DNA of 42,222 nt from Salipaludibacillus sp. CUR1 (GTDB lineage Bacteria; Bacillota; Bacilli; Bacillales; Salisediminibacteriaceae), in assembly GCF_021028955.1 (NCBI RefSeq), contig NZ_JAIWPE010000034.1, forward strand, positions 1-42,222, given 5' to 3'. The notes under the pieces are model-generated. The model had not been told where the DNA came from. It was given only the letters and a program-made list of their open reading frames with translations, and searched no databases. How positions within the stretch are numbered: the first letter of the stretch is position 1; each line of letters begins with the position of its first letter. Positions 17,423-26,200 of the stretch are shown piece after piece. Position numbers and translations under genes: made by a program.

Positions 17423-17826
17423 CTGTTGTTATTTTCCATCGCTTTCTGTACACCTTTTTTAGCCAGCAGGTCAGCCTCCTTGTTTAATTTGCCTGGAATC
17501 CACTTAATAAAGGCATAATCAAACGAGTGGGCCATCTCGTGAAGGATGCTGTCCAATAAAGGTCTGAAAGACATATTCTTTACGTATTCTTTTTCTACCG
17601 CTTCAACCACTGTTTGTGAATCAGACCGTATGGAAATAATTTTAAACCCGTGATCTTTACAAATAGTTAAAGCTTTCAGGCACGCATGAAATTCAGCTTC
17701 ATGATTAGACATTTCAGGAAGAGGAAACGATTGACGGATAAGATAGCCATTCCCTTTTATAAATACTCCTGCTCCAGAAGGGCCCGGATCACCGGCGCTG
17801 GCTCCATCAATATAAACTTCGATCAA
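17419..17826 (-). CDS. RNase H-like (reverse-transcriptase-associated type) protein
   Basis: This 135-aa protein is a complete RNase H fold. Asp7 (YIDGA), Glu45 (NHEAEF), Asp69 (RSDSQ) and Asp119 (EADLLA) form the expected DEDD metal site, so it should be catalytically competent. It resembles the YpeP/YpdQ group of B. subtilis, whose cellular role is unclear and distinct from RnhB/RnhC. No hybrid-binding N-terminal domain is present. It lies 23 nt downstream of gpsB and is probably co-transcribed with it. Confidence 0.85.
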   Translation of the reverse strand: MIEVYIDGASAGDPGPSGAGVFIKGNGYLIRQSFPLPEMSNHEAEFHACLKALTICKDHGFKIISIRSDSQTVVEAVEKEYVKNMSFRPLLDSILHEMAHSFDYAFIKWIPGKLNKEADLLAKKGVQKAMENNNS

Positions 17827-17849
17827 CCGTATGAACTCCTTTCGCCGCC

Positions 17850-18167
17850 TTAATCGTAAAGTTTACTGCCAAAAACATGTTTCTCCAGGTTGGACAGTCT
17901 TCTTAAAATATCATAATTGGTGTTGCCGGCGGCTGGCTGGGCCGGCGGCTGCTTTTTCGTTTGTTCGCTGAGAGTCACGGTCTCTTTTTTCAAGCGCTCA
18001 TTCTCCTGCTGCAGCTCCTGAATCCTGGTTTCAAAAGCCTCGTAATCTTTTATTATATCATCAAGAAACTGGTCGACTTCATCCTGGTTGTATCCTCGCA
18101 TGCTTGTTTTAAAATCTTTTTCATAAATTTCATTTTTAGTCAGCTTGGAAACTTGTTTATTATCCAC
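17850..18167 (-). CDS. gpsB: Cell-division/peptidoglycan coordinator GpsB
   Basis: This 105-aa protein has the DivIVA-type N-terminal domain ([20 protein letters not shown], then [15 protein letters not shown]) followed by a coiled coil (about 36-70) and a short C-terminal helix ([16 protein letters not shown]) that trimerises the protein. GpsB shuttles between division septum and sidewall and binds PBP1. The start is a GTG at 18167 with GAGGTG upstream. Position between ypsA and rnpB matches B. subtilis. Confidence 0.95.
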   Translation of the reverse strand: MDNKQVSKLTKNEIYEKDFKTSMRGYNQDEVDQFLDDIIKDYEAFETRIQELQQENERLKKETVTLSEQTKKQPPAQPAAGNTNYDILRRLSNLEKHVFGSKLYD

Positions 18168-18228
18168 AGTTGTTCACCTCATATGTACCATCATTTACCC
18201 TTTATTTTTTCAGAATAAAGCGTTCTTG

Positions 18229-18792
18229 TCAATTCCAGCTTCTGTCATCCAGCTCTTCCCTGATCATTTCTTCTATATCGTCGGGAGTTAAATAAATGAT
18301 CGGGTAATCTTCCTGCTGCTGCTTTTTTAACGCGTAAGACAGAAAAAATTTAGGGGTTCCTTCTGTTTCCTCGTCGTATAAAACAAGAGAGGCATGGCTT
18401 TTCTGGACAATAAAGTCATTTTTAAGCCTTAATTGAGCCGGGCTGTCATACGGCCTTTTCGTAATATAATCTCTGTAATCACTCTTTTCCCAGACAGTGT
18501 CATATAATGCTTTAACTGCTTCAGGAAAACGATCTTCCTGCTCATGGAAGGGAGCCAGCGTAGCAAGCCTGAGATCCGGGTACATGCTTTTCATGTCAAT
18601 GACAGCTTCTGCCGCCCACAGTTCGACGCCCGGTTGTCCGCTCGTAATGACCCATTTAATATCATATTCTTCTTTTAAACCGGCTATTTTTTTAGCCAGC
18701 GCTTTTTTTAAATACGGCAGCTGGTCGTGCTTTTCATTAAAAATTCCTATTTCATGGGGCTTATATCCTGTAACGGCCAATACGTCATACAT
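18229..18792 (-). CDS. ypsA: SLOG-domain protein YpsA (DUF1273)
   Basis: This 187-aa Rossmann-like SLOG protein has AVTGYKPHEIGIF at the N-terminus, the ligand-pocket motif TSGQPGVELWAAE (about 51-63) and a conserved central YDSPAQLRLKN. YpsA homologues influence cell division and filamentation in Firmicutes, and the family is predicted to bind a nucleotide-derived ligand. It lies directly upstream of gpsB, as in B. subtilis. AAAGGA lies about 10 nt before the ATG. Confidence 0.92.
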   Translation of the reverse strand: MYDVLAVTGYKPHEIGIFNEKHDQLPYLKKALAKKIAGLKEEYDIKWVITSGQPGVELWAAEAVIDMKSMYPDLRLATLAPFHEQEDRFPEAVKALYDTVWEKSDYRDYITKRPYDSPAQLRLKNDFIVQKSHASLVLYDEETEGTPKFFLSYALKKQQQEDYPIIYLTPDDIEEMIREELDDRSWN

Positions 18793-18827
18793 GGTTAACC
18801 AATCCTTTCTGCGGCTTATGTCCTTCT

Positions 18828-18866
18828 AAAAAAGAAAGCGAATCAGCCGGAGGCCGATCCGCTTAT
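18828..18866 (-). terminator. Terminator after the CotD-like gene
   Basis: AAGCGGATCGGCC pairs with GGCTGATTCGCTT (one mismatch) around a 3-base loop, followed on the minus strand by TCTTTTTT. Confidence 0.8.
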
Positions 18867-18878
18867 TCTTTACGTCCC

Positions 18879-19217
18879 TTACCATCCGCATTTCTTTTGG
18901 TGACCCCAAGGTCCCATTTGAGCTCCAGCTACCATACCTGGTCCCATACCTGGTCCAAACGGGCCTGTAGCAGCACCTGCTACCTGGCCGGGTCCAGGGC
19001 CTGCCATTGTATGGAAGTTCTGGATTCTGTCAACTCTTGATTCAGTGTGCGGATAACTGTGCTGGAAATTATAACGGTGATTTACTACATTAGTCGTGTG
19101 TGAAGGGTGCACGACAGGGACAATATAATCACACTGGAAATTGCGAACTCGCTGTTTAGTCGGACAAACTTGTGTGCCTAACACTTGAGGTTTAGTACAA
19201 TGTCTACGTCCAAACAT
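18879..19217 (-). CDS. cotD: CotD-like spore coat protein
   Basis: This 112-aa protein is rich in His, Pro, Gly, Met and Gln and low in Lys/Glu, as expected for a coat protein. It has a few Cys (near 7, 18, 29 and 110), the segment IVPVVHPSHTTNVVNH typical of CotD, and a Gly/Pro-rich C-terminal half (GPGPG, GPGMGPGM). Position beside ypsA matches B. subtilis cotD. A consensus AAAGGAGG lies before the ATG. Expression is probably limited to the mother cell late in sporulation. Confidence 0.88.
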   Translation of the reverse strand: MFGRRHCTKPQVLGTQVCPTKQRVRNFQCDYIVPVVHPSHTTNVVNHRYNFQHSYPHTESRVDRIQNFHTMAGPGPGQVAGAATGPFGPGMGPGMVAGAQMGPWGHQKKCGW

Positions 19218-19249
19218 TTGATATCCTCCTTTAATTTTAGGTTCAATAT

Positions 19250-19276
19250 CAACGTATGTCTGCGCCCTTCAACATG
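19250..19276 (-). promoter_or_regulatory. Possible sigma-K promoter of the cotD-like gene
   Basis: CATACGTTG (-10 consensus CATANNNTA, one mismatch) lies about 33 nt upstream of the start codon, with an AC dinucleotide at about the right -35 distance. Short motifs make this tentative. Confidence 0.35.
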
Positions 19277-19299
19277 TACTAGTGGATTAACCTATTTTT

Positions 19300-19365
19300 T
19301 TACTGAAGAAGCATAAAAGTGCTGCCGATCACTAAAAAAAATAAACATACAAACAACTTAGCCAT
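19300..19365 (-). CDS. Very small hydrophobic peptide, 21 aa
   Basis: The frame encodes MAKLFVCLFF followed by LVIGSTFMLLQ, one putative membrane helix. GGGGAGAG lies a few bases upstream of the ATG. It precedes the coat gene and resembles the size class of tiny sporulation membrane peptides, but I recognise no family. It may be spurious. The rest of 19366-19640 shows no gene. Confidence 0.4.
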   Translation of the reverse strand: MAKLFVCLFFLVIGSTFMLLQ

Positions 19366-19640
19366 GACTTTCTCTCCCCTGTTCAAACAATTCTTGGTTA
19401 AAAATATAATGTTCTCCAAAAAATAATATAAAGAATATTGTCTAAAATATCAATAAGTTTCTCTTATTTCGTCATAATGTAACAAATAAGTTCGCTTATT
19501 TTCCTAATTCTAAAGAAACAGCGGCCAAGATGGTCGAAAAAGCTGTTTTTCTGCGCTTACCCGGGAAATAGAGTATTAAATTTCCGGCACCGGGGGAATA
19601 TTTCCTGTTAAAGAAGCCGGCAGTTGCAATAAGCTGGACT

Positions 19641-20375
19641 TTATTTCTTATGCGCCCCCGCCTCTTTATATTCCTTTAATGTATGTATTCCCCTGTTTTT
19701 CAATTCATCCATTAGTTTGGAAAATATTTCAGCAGTCATAAACGCATCATTTAAGGCGTGGTGTCTTAATTTATTTTCCACTTCAAGTTTAAAGATCAGC
19801 TGATCTAGCGAATTTTTTTCCTTTGGGAATATATAATTCGCCAGTTCATATGAATCTACCGCCCTTGGCAGGTAAGGAGGCAGTCCCCACCTCTTTGCCA
19901 ATTCATACAGAAAGTGAACATCGAAACTGGCAGGATGGGCCACCAGGATCGTGTGGCGGGAGAAGTCGAGAAAGTTAAGCATAGCAGAAGGAAACGGTTT
20001 TCCAGATTTTATTTGTGCTGCACTCAGACCGGTCAGCTCCCTTATTTGCTTAGATGGCATTTTCACAGGGCGGACGACTTCATAAAATTGTTCAGGAAAG
20101 CTGATGTGGTTAAGATTTATTTTTACTGCACCGATTGAAATAACTTCATCGCCGATCTTTGGAAAAAAACCCGTCGTCTCCAGATCAAAAACAGTAAAAG
20201 ACAGATCATGAAAAGGGACGTTCTCCAGGTCTGTCTGTTTACCAGCTCTGAGCATTTTGTCGGCCACCTGGGAAAATTGCTTTCTATTACGCAAAATCCA
20301 TAAATTTTTATGGTGGTTAAACCGGTGCCAATCTAAAAGCAAATATTTAAAAATTTGCAGAACTGAAGCTTCCAT
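19641..20375 (-). CDS. DnaQ-like 3'-5' exonuclease, pair A
   Basis: This protein of about 244 aa is a DEDDh exonuclease domain with a 55-residue N-terminal extension. FDLETTG gives Asp64 and Glu66, HPASFDVHF the second Asp, and HHALNDAFMT the catalytic His and last Asp. The family includes the DNA polymerase III proofreader and small RNases, but the substrate cannot be told here. The ATG at 20375 lies 1 nt after the stop of the DUF294 protein, with CGGGGAA as ribosome-binding site, so the two are translationally coupled. A second, paralogous pair lies at 26201-28880. Confidence 0.87.
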   Translation of the reverse strand: MEASVLQIFKYLLLDWHRFNHHKNLWILRNRKQFSQVADKMLRAGKQTDLENVPFHDLSFTVFDLETTGFFPKIGDEVISIGAVKINLNHISFPEQFYEVVRPVKMPSKQIRELTGLSAAQIKSGKPFPSAMLNFLDFSRHTILVAHPASFDVHFLYELAKRWGLPPYLPRAVDSYELANYIFPKEKNSLDQLIFKLEVENKLRHHALNDAFMTAEIFSKLMDELKNRGIHTLKEYKEAGAHKK

Positions 20376-20376
20376 A

Positions 20377-22287
20377 TTAAATTCCCCGATTCTTTGCAAA
20401 GCTTAATTCACTCATTTGCTGAAGGCGTTTAGCGATAAACAGAGCATCTTTTAATTGCTTTTTTTCATCTTTATCCAGCTTTAAAGGCGAGATCATATTA
20501 GAGAGAGGGTCATTTTTCCGCAACTGGGATATATTTTCCATTATTCTGAAATAATGAAGATAATCCATCGCAAGCTTCGCATTCTTAACATCTCTTGGAT
20601 GGAATATTTCCAGTTCCTCCAGCCTGTCCAGCCTGGCAGCGGTGCTCACTTCAGTAATTCCATAACGGATAGCAAAGATACGAACCCCATTAACGATTTG
20701 CATTAACGCTGATTTCTTCAGATCAATCGTCTTCTTCTTCCCTTTAACTGAAATCCTTCCGAGCGCGTTAATAGGGACCCGAAACCGGATCGTATCTTTC
20801 ATAAGCATCGCATGCAGAATTTTGCCTTTTTTAACCGGCTCAATAATATCGTCTCTCAGCTTCTCAGCTAACGAGAAGTCTCCGTAGATTGGTCTGTAAT
20901 CAATAAATATAGTGAAATCGCGAATTTCCTGGCTGTCTGCTTTTTTTACCCAGTTCACTACTTCGCTTTTCCATTCATTGATCTCTCTGCACCATTTCCT
21001 CTCTTTGGCCATAATTCCTCCTGAACATTCAGGAAACCCGCATTTTGCGAGAGCCTCGTTTACTTTGGCTGCAAAACGGTGGAAGAACTCTTCTACCTCT
21101 CTTTTATAGGAAAGGTGCTGATAGTTATCCAGAATGAGGGCATTATCCTGGTCCGTACTGAACGCCTGTTCTTTTCTTCCCTGACTCCCCATGACGACAA
21201 AGCAATAATTAACCGGGGGTTTTCCGTACCCTTCCTTAAGCATGTCCCGCAAAGCGAATTGAATGACTTTCCTGTGAATCTGGTCATTGTAATTCGAAAT
21301 AAACTCACATACTTCTGATGGATGCGTCCGCTCATTTAATAAAGCTTCAGTGAACGACAGGAAATCATCATTATTTTTCGGGGAAAGGTGAGCCAGTTCC
21401 TTTACTTTTTCAGCATGCTGAAGACGGTAGGATAAATTCAAATATTTGGAATCCTGTAACTGAAGAAATGATTCAGCCATCAGAATACCTACGACACGTT
21501 CGCCGTTCATCACAGGCACCAGATCAATATAGTCATCTTTAAAAAAGGTAAGCACTTCGTAACTGAAGGCGCCTTCCTGTATCGTATGGGGCTTGTCTTC
21601 CATCCATTCAGTGACGGTCTCACTGCTTTGGCCATGGAGAAACCCCCGGATCACATGCTGCTGGGTAATAACCCCCTTTAATTCTTTCTTATCATCCAGG
21701 ACGACGAGACCGGCCAAACGCTCTTCTGTCATAAGCTTTGCTGCCTCTTTTAGAGTGCGCTTCTGATGAATGGCCTTGGCGCGCTCCATGATCGAGTGTA
21801 CCCTTGTCCGGAAGAGCCCGATATTCTCAGCATCCGTCACATGCCGTTCTTTTTTAATTTCATCATAGAGGGATTTCATTCTGTTGCCGATCCCGCTTAA
21901 AATAACGTTTGAAAAAGCTTCGTTTTCAGTCATAATTTTTAAAAGGATGCTTTTTTTAAACTGGACGGTTTCGCAATTTTCCAGCGCCTGGACTGAAAAA
22001 TTCAACTGTCCCCCTGCAAGCAGGATCATTAAACCGATTAAATCGCCGGGGTAGTAAAAACGCACAGAGAACTGCTGTCCGTTTTCTCTGTGAAGGACAT
22101 TTTTTGCCAGCCCTTTTAACAGGAAATGAACTTCTATCTCTTCATCTTCTTCATGAAAAACAAATTCATTTTCGGAGAAGGATTGCCGTTTCGACTCGTC
22201 AATTAACCGCTTGAATTGATCATCTGTCAGCAGGTCAAACGGAAAGTGCCGGCGGATCAGATCTTTATAGCTCTCATAACTGGTCAT
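20377..22287 (-). CDS. cNMP-binding/CBS/DUF294 nucleotidyltransferase-like protein, pair A
   Basis: This cytoplasmic protein of about 636 aa has an N-terminal cyclic-nucleotide-binding-like beta-barrel (about 15-130), two CBS motifs (about 170-295) that probably bind an adenine nucleotide, and a DUF294 nucleotidyltransferase fold (about 330-480). The last carries GSQGRKEQAFSTDQDN, the G-S...D-x-D metal-site pattern of GlnD-like enzymes. A helical C-terminal DUF294 domain follows. The layout suggests a sensor-controlled nucleotidyltransferase, but target and nucleotide are unknown. GAGGAGG precedes the ATG at 22287. It is 13 nt downstream of mrfB and coupled to the exonuclease gene. Confidence 0.85.
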   Translation of the reverse strand: MTSYESYKDLIRRHFPFDLLTDDQFKRLIDESKRQSFSENEFVFHEEDEEIEVHFLLKGLAKNVLHRENGQQFSVRFYYPGDLIGLMILLAGGQLNFSVQALENCETVQFKKSILLKIMTENEAFSNVILSGIGNRMKSLYDEIKKERHVTDAENIGLFRTRVHSIMERAKAIHQKRTLKEAAKLMTEERLAGLVVLDDKKELKGVITQQHVIRGFLHGQSSETVTEWMEDKPHTIQEGAFSYEVLTFFKDDYIDLVPVMNGERVVGILMAESFLQLQDSKYLNLSYRLQHAEKVKELAHLSPKNNDDFLSFTEALLNERTHPSEVCEFISNYNDQIHRKVIQFALRDMLKEGYGKPPVNYCFVVMGSQGRKEQAFSTDQDNALILDNYQHLSYKREVEEFFHRFAAKVNEALAKCGFPECSGGIMAKERKWCREINEWKSEVVNWVKKADSQEIRDFTIFIDYRPIYGDFSLAEKLRDDIIEPVKKGKILHAMLMKDTIRFRVPINALGRISVKGKKKTIDLKKSALMQIVNGVRIFAIRYGITEVSTAARLDRLEELEIFHPRDVKNAKLAMDYLHYFRIMENISQLRKNDPLSNMISPLKLDKDEKKQLKDALFIAKRLQQMSELSFAKNRGI

Positions 22288-22300
22288 ACGCTTTCCTCCT

Positions 22301-23566
22301 CTAAAATGCCTGCTTTTTTTCAAGCCGTTTTAAACGTTTGTTTAAATCAGCTAATTGTCTCGTATACTTTTTCTCGTTAAACCGCCCGTTTTTCTTAATA
22401 TACTGATAGCCCTGTTTCGCATAATCATAGGCTTTAGCAGGATCTTTCTCATAATGTTCCGCGAGTTTCGAACGTTCGATCCACGCTTCCACGGGCGGAG
22501 AAGCCCCCTGTTTAAGAGCAAGCTCCAGGTACTTACCCGCTTTCTCCTTATCTCCCATTTTCTTATACATCACTCCAAGCTTGTAATACACTTGGGGAAA
22601 AGGAGTAGTGGTCTTATGAATAGCATGCTCATAATGTTTCTCTGCCCATTCATAAATAGAAAGTTTGTCAAACCACTCGCCCATATAATAGTGTTCCATC
22701 CCGGAAGAAGGCACGTCGTTCTCCCATATTAATTTCATTACCAGGTTTTTATACAAATGAACTAATGAACGGACGTCCTGGTCGTTATGCTCAATGACCC
22801 CTCTTAACTCATACGGATTTTTATCATTTAAATAATCAAAATATAATATAGGGGCCATACTGCCGGGAATGTCATTCGTTCTGCGAATATTTAATTTCTT
22901 TTCTTCTACTATAGACAGCCTGCAGGAAGGCAGTTCATGTTTCCATAACCTTCTCGCGCTGTGAAGCAAGTCGATATGGCCGAATTCGGGAAGCTTCGGA
23001 AGCTCTTTCCTAATAAAGCTGTGTCTGGATTTCACCTGAGGCCAATCGAAAGATTTTCCGTTGTAACTGATCAAGTAGTCATCTTCCCGGAAGTCTTCCA
23101 GAAAACCTGATAAGAAAGCAGCTTCATCTGAAGGGCTTTCCAGTAAATGCTGTGTCACTTCTATGCCTTCACTTTTCAATTTGGCGTACCCGATTAAAAA
23201 GATCACATTCCCTGCCCCTGTAGACAAGCCTGTGGTTTCCGTATCAAAAAATAGCAGCCGGTCGATCTCTTTTCCGTTAAAAGACAGCGGATGGTCCGAG
23301 AGCTCTGCTCCCCAAAACTGTTTAATCCGCTCCATATCTTTTAAGAGGTCATAATCTTGTTCAGTAGCATAAGGATAGAGGATTCGTTTCCTGTAAGACC
23401 TCTCCCCGTCAAAATAAAAAGGCTCAAATCCAATGTCTTTAAAAGCCGTTTCCATCTTATCCTGCTTTGGGGCAGGCGGCGTTTCTATTTTATCAGCAGC
23501 CGGCTCATTTTTATTTTCCAGCTGTAAATGATTTTTCATTCTCAGCAGTTTTGATTTTACACTCAT
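22301..23566 (-). CDS. mrfB: Mitomycin repair factor B, DnaQ-type exonuclease with TPR
   Basis: This protein of about 421 aa (B. subtilis YprB) has a DEDD exonuclease domain (about 95-265): FFDTETTG, SYNGKSFDWP and HNDQDVRSL. A C-terminal TPR-like helical region follows (about 290-375, with the repeat unit YYKLGVMYKKMGDKEKA). In B. subtilis MrfB works with helicase MrfA in a UvrA-independent excision pathway for mitomycin C damage. The ATG at 23566 follows AGGTGA by a few bases; a GTG at 23575 is less well spaced. Unusually, a terminator lies between mrfA and this gene. Confidence 0.9.
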   Translation of the reverse strand: MSVKSKLLRMKNHLQLENKNEPAADKIETPPAPKQDKMETAFKDIGFEPFYFDGERSYRKRILYPYATEQDYDLLKDMERIKQFWGAELSDHPLSFNGKEIDRLLFFDTETTGLSTGAGNVIFLIGYAKLKSEGIEVTQHLLESPSDEAAFLSGFLEDFREDDYLISYNGKSFDWPQVKSRHSFIRKELPKLPEFGHIDLLHSARRLWKHELPSCRLSIVEEKKLNIRRTNDIPGSMAPILYFDYLNDKNPYELRGVIEHNDQDVRSLVHLYKNLVMKLIWENDVPSSGMEHYYMGEWFDKLSIYEWAEKHYEHAIHKTTTPFPQVYYKLGVMYKKMGDKEKAGKYLELALKQGASPPVEAWIERSKLAEHYEKDPAKAYDYAKQGYQYIKKNGRFNEKKYTRQLADLNKRLKRLEKKQAF

Positions 23567-23747
23567 GCGACTCACCTGCCTTGCAGTTGTTTCTGATTCT
23601 ATAAACCTATCGTATCATAAACCGCCCCGCTGGAAGAAAAACTTGGTTTAGTGGTAGATTGTTGTTCAACACCCCTTTATGCAATAAAATCCCAGCACCA
23701 TCACCTATAATACTCTTCCGGTGAACATAGGCGAGGAAGCCAAAGGT

Positions 23748-23776
23748 TAAAAAAGACGGGAGAATAAACTCCCGCC
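23748..23776 (-). terminator. Terminator between mrfA and mrfB
   Basis: GGCGGGAG and CTCCCGTC form a stem with a 6-base loop, followed on the minus strand by TTTTTT. It lies 12 bp past the mrfA stop. Confidence 0.85.
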
Positions 23777-23787
23777 TTATCACACCA

Positions 23788-26058
23788 TTAATCATAGCTT
23801 GCTGCCTGGCTCACCAGTTTCAGCACCCACTTTTTAACCTGTAAAGAAGAATCTGTCCCGCCGACGCCTACACACGACGGGCAGCCCCCTTCACACGGGC
23901 ATTCCCAAACAAAATCAAGCGACTCTTTTAATATATGATTAATTTGGTTATAGACACTTTCACTCAAACCAATGCCGCCCGGATAACGGTCATAGAGAAA
24001 CACAGTCGGCTTCTGGGAATGGACGGCTTTCACTTCAGGCACCGGATGCAAGTCATTTTTATCGCACATCACATGCACGCAGGCAACATGCTGAAGCACA
24101 TGAGCCATCCCCATCAGAACCTGCTCGATGACATCTTCCCGTTCATCGTTAAAGGTCCCCTCTGCAAAAGTCAAGGCAATGCCGTTGGAATGAAGTTCCT
24201 GTTCAGGTAAGTGAATTGGGCCTGAACCGATATTTTCAAAGGTTTCCAGTTTAATCTTTTTAAAAATGGTAGCCATCGCCGTGACCATCACGTCTCCGTA
24301 CTGGATCATATGATTTCCTGCCTGTTTTTCTTTGTCAATTTCGAGCACTTTCAGCTTTACCGCCAGATTGGCATCTGTGAAATACTCTACGTCAACTTCC
24401 CGGACGTACGCTTTCTTTTCATCCCAGTCGAGATACTCGACCTGATACTGGGTCCCTTCATGAAGGTAAATGGCTTCATCATGAAGCAGGGTGAGCGCAC
24501 TGAATGTATCCATTTCCCCGATTACCCGGTGATTTTCCACTGCAGACTGGTCGATAATCACCACATTTTCCTGAGCCGCTGAGCGGAGACTGATATTATG
24601 GGCAGGAAAGGCATCATTCATCCAGAACCACTGCGTATGAGTATCGTGAAGCACCCGCTCTTCTGTTAAATAGTCAAGTATTTCCGTCACATCTTCCCCG
24701 TCAAACGTATCCCCCCGGTTAAACGGAAGCTCATAAGCGGCACATTTTAAATGATCAACTAATATAATGAGATTATTTTTGTTAATACGGGCAGTCTCCG
24801 GGGACCCTTCAAAGAAATATTCAGGGTGCTGGAATAAATACTGATCGAGTGGACTTGAATTAGCAACCATTATGACGACAGATTCATCCTGTCTTCGCCC
24901 GGCTCGTCCGGCCTGCTGCCAGCTCGAAGCGATTGATCCGGGATAGCCGTTCATGACACATACCTGAAGCTGGCCGATATCCACCCCAAGCTCCAGAGCA
25001 TTCGTGCTTACGACGCCAATCGTCTCTCCGCTTCTTAAATTCCTTTCAATCTCCCGCCGCTGGTTAGGTAAATAGCCGCCCCTGTAACCGCGTATCGACC
25101 GGCGGTTTATTTCATTTTTTACCAGTTCCTGAAGATGACTGAGGATTATTTCCACTCTCACCCGGCTTCTTGCAAAGACGATCGTCTGGATCTTTTCTTT
25201 CAGAAAACGGGCAGCCAGATCATTAACCACTTTCGTACCGTTTTTACGAATATTTAATTGCTTATGGACGACAGGAGGATTGTAAAATACAAAATGTTTC
25301 CTGCCTTTAGGCGCTCCATTGTTATTAATAAGGCGCACCGGTTCCCCTAACAGCTCTTCTGAAAGTTCTTCAGGATTAGCGATCGTTGCGGAAGTGCAAA
25401 TAAAAGAAGGGTTGCTGCCGTAGTAACGGCAGATCCTTTTAAGTCTTCTGATCACATTTGCCACATGGGAGCCAAAGACGCCCCGGTACGTATGCAGTTC
25501 ATCTATAACTATCGTTTCCAGATTTTCAAACAGGGAGATCCATTTAGTGTGATGAGGCAGTATGGCTGAATGAAGCATATCCGGATTAGTAATGACGACG
25601 TGGCCAGCTTTTCTGACGACCTGGCGAATGTTGGCCGGTGTGTCCCCATCATACGTATAGCTGTTAATATTGACATCCATTTCATCTATAAATTCATTAA
25701 GCTCTGATTTCTGATCCTGGGCGAGCGCTTTAGTCGGAAAAATATACAAGGCTCTGCTTGAAGGATTAATCATGTGCCGCTGCAGCACCGGCAGGTTATA
25801 GCATAATGTTTTTCCGGACGCAGTCGGTGTCACAGCAGTAATATTCTCTCCGCGCATCACATGCTCGTAAGCACTCCGCTGATGCGTATATAGGTCGTTT
25901 ATTAAACGATCGTTTAAAGCTTTTTTAATTTTCTCGTGCATATCTTCCGGCATAGGTGAGGTCTTAGCTTCTTCTTCAGGCACCTCATGCCAGTGGGTTA
26001 CCTGGGGATCGTTTCTTAACTCCCCTATAAGCTCTGTCAGTGTCTTTTTTCCAAACAT
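23788..26058 (-). CDS. mrfA: Mitomycin repair factor A, DExH helicase
   Basis: This 756-aa superfamily 2 helicase (B. subtilis YprA) has THQRSAYEHV (Q-like motif), TPTASGKT (Walker A), DELH (motif II), CTSATIAN (motif III), ALELGVDIG and QQAGRAGR (motifs V/VI). A C-terminal DUF1998-type region ends in CPCEGGCPSC, the four-cysteine zinc or iron-sulfur motif required in this family. MrfA unwinds DNA for mitomycin C lesion repair together with the exonuclease MrfB encoded just downstream. GGGAGGG lies before the ATG. Confidence 0.93.
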   Translation of the reverse strand: MFGKKTLTELIGELRNDPQVTHWHEVPEEEAKTSPMPEDMHEKIKKALNDRLINDLYTHQRSAYEHVMRGENITAVTPTASGKTLCYNLPVLQRHMINPSSRALYIFPTKALAQDQKSELNEFIDEMDVNINSYTYDGDTPANIRQVVRKAGHVVITNPDMLHSAILPHHTKWISLFENLETIVIDELHTYRGVFGSHVANVIRRLKRICRYYGSNPSFICTSATIANPEELSEELLGEPVRLINNNGAPKGRKHFVFYNPPVVHKQLNIRKNGTKVVNDLAARFLKEKIQTIVFARSRVRVEIILSHLQELVKNEINRRSIRGYRGGYLPNQRREIERNLRSGETIGVVSTNALELGVDIGQLQVCVMNGYPGSIASSWQQAGRAGRRQDESVVIMVANSSPLDQYLFQHPEYFFEGSPETARINKNNLIILVDHLKCAAYELPFNRGDTFDGEDVTEILDYLTEERVLHDTHTQWFWMNDAFPAHNISLRSAAQENVVIIDQSAVENHRVIGEMDTFSALTLLHDEAIYLHEGTQYQVEYLDWDEKKAYVREVDVEYFTDANLAVKLKVLEIDKEKQAGNHMIQYGDVMVTAMATIFKKIKLETFENIGSGPIHLPEQELHSNGIALTFAEGTFNDEREDVIEQVLMGMAHVLQHVACVHVMCDKNDLHPVPEVKAVHSQKPTVFLYDRYPGGIGLSESVYNQINHILKESLDFVWECPCEGGCPSCVGVGGTDSSLQVKKWVLKLVSQAASYD

Positions 26059-26154
26059 ATTTTTCCCTCCCGCTCATTAACATTATAGCGAATATACGTT
26101 CTGGAAGCTATACTTCAGTTTATAAACCAGGAGCGCCAGGAACAAAGTTCTCAG

Positions 26155-26188
26155 CAAAAAATGCCCGTTCGTATAAGAACAGGCATCC
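26155..26188 (-). terminator. Terminator after the pair-B exonuclease
   Basis: ATGCCTGTTC and GAACGGGCAT (one G-T pair) form a 10-bp stem, followed on the minus strand by TTTTTTG. It closes the symporter operon. Confidence 0.8.
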
Positions 26189-26200
26189 GGTCAATCCAGT

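Noticed and set aside
23607-23795. Small protein between mrfA and mrfB
   Set aside because: No ribosome-binding site, it overlaps the mrfA end and spans the terminator.
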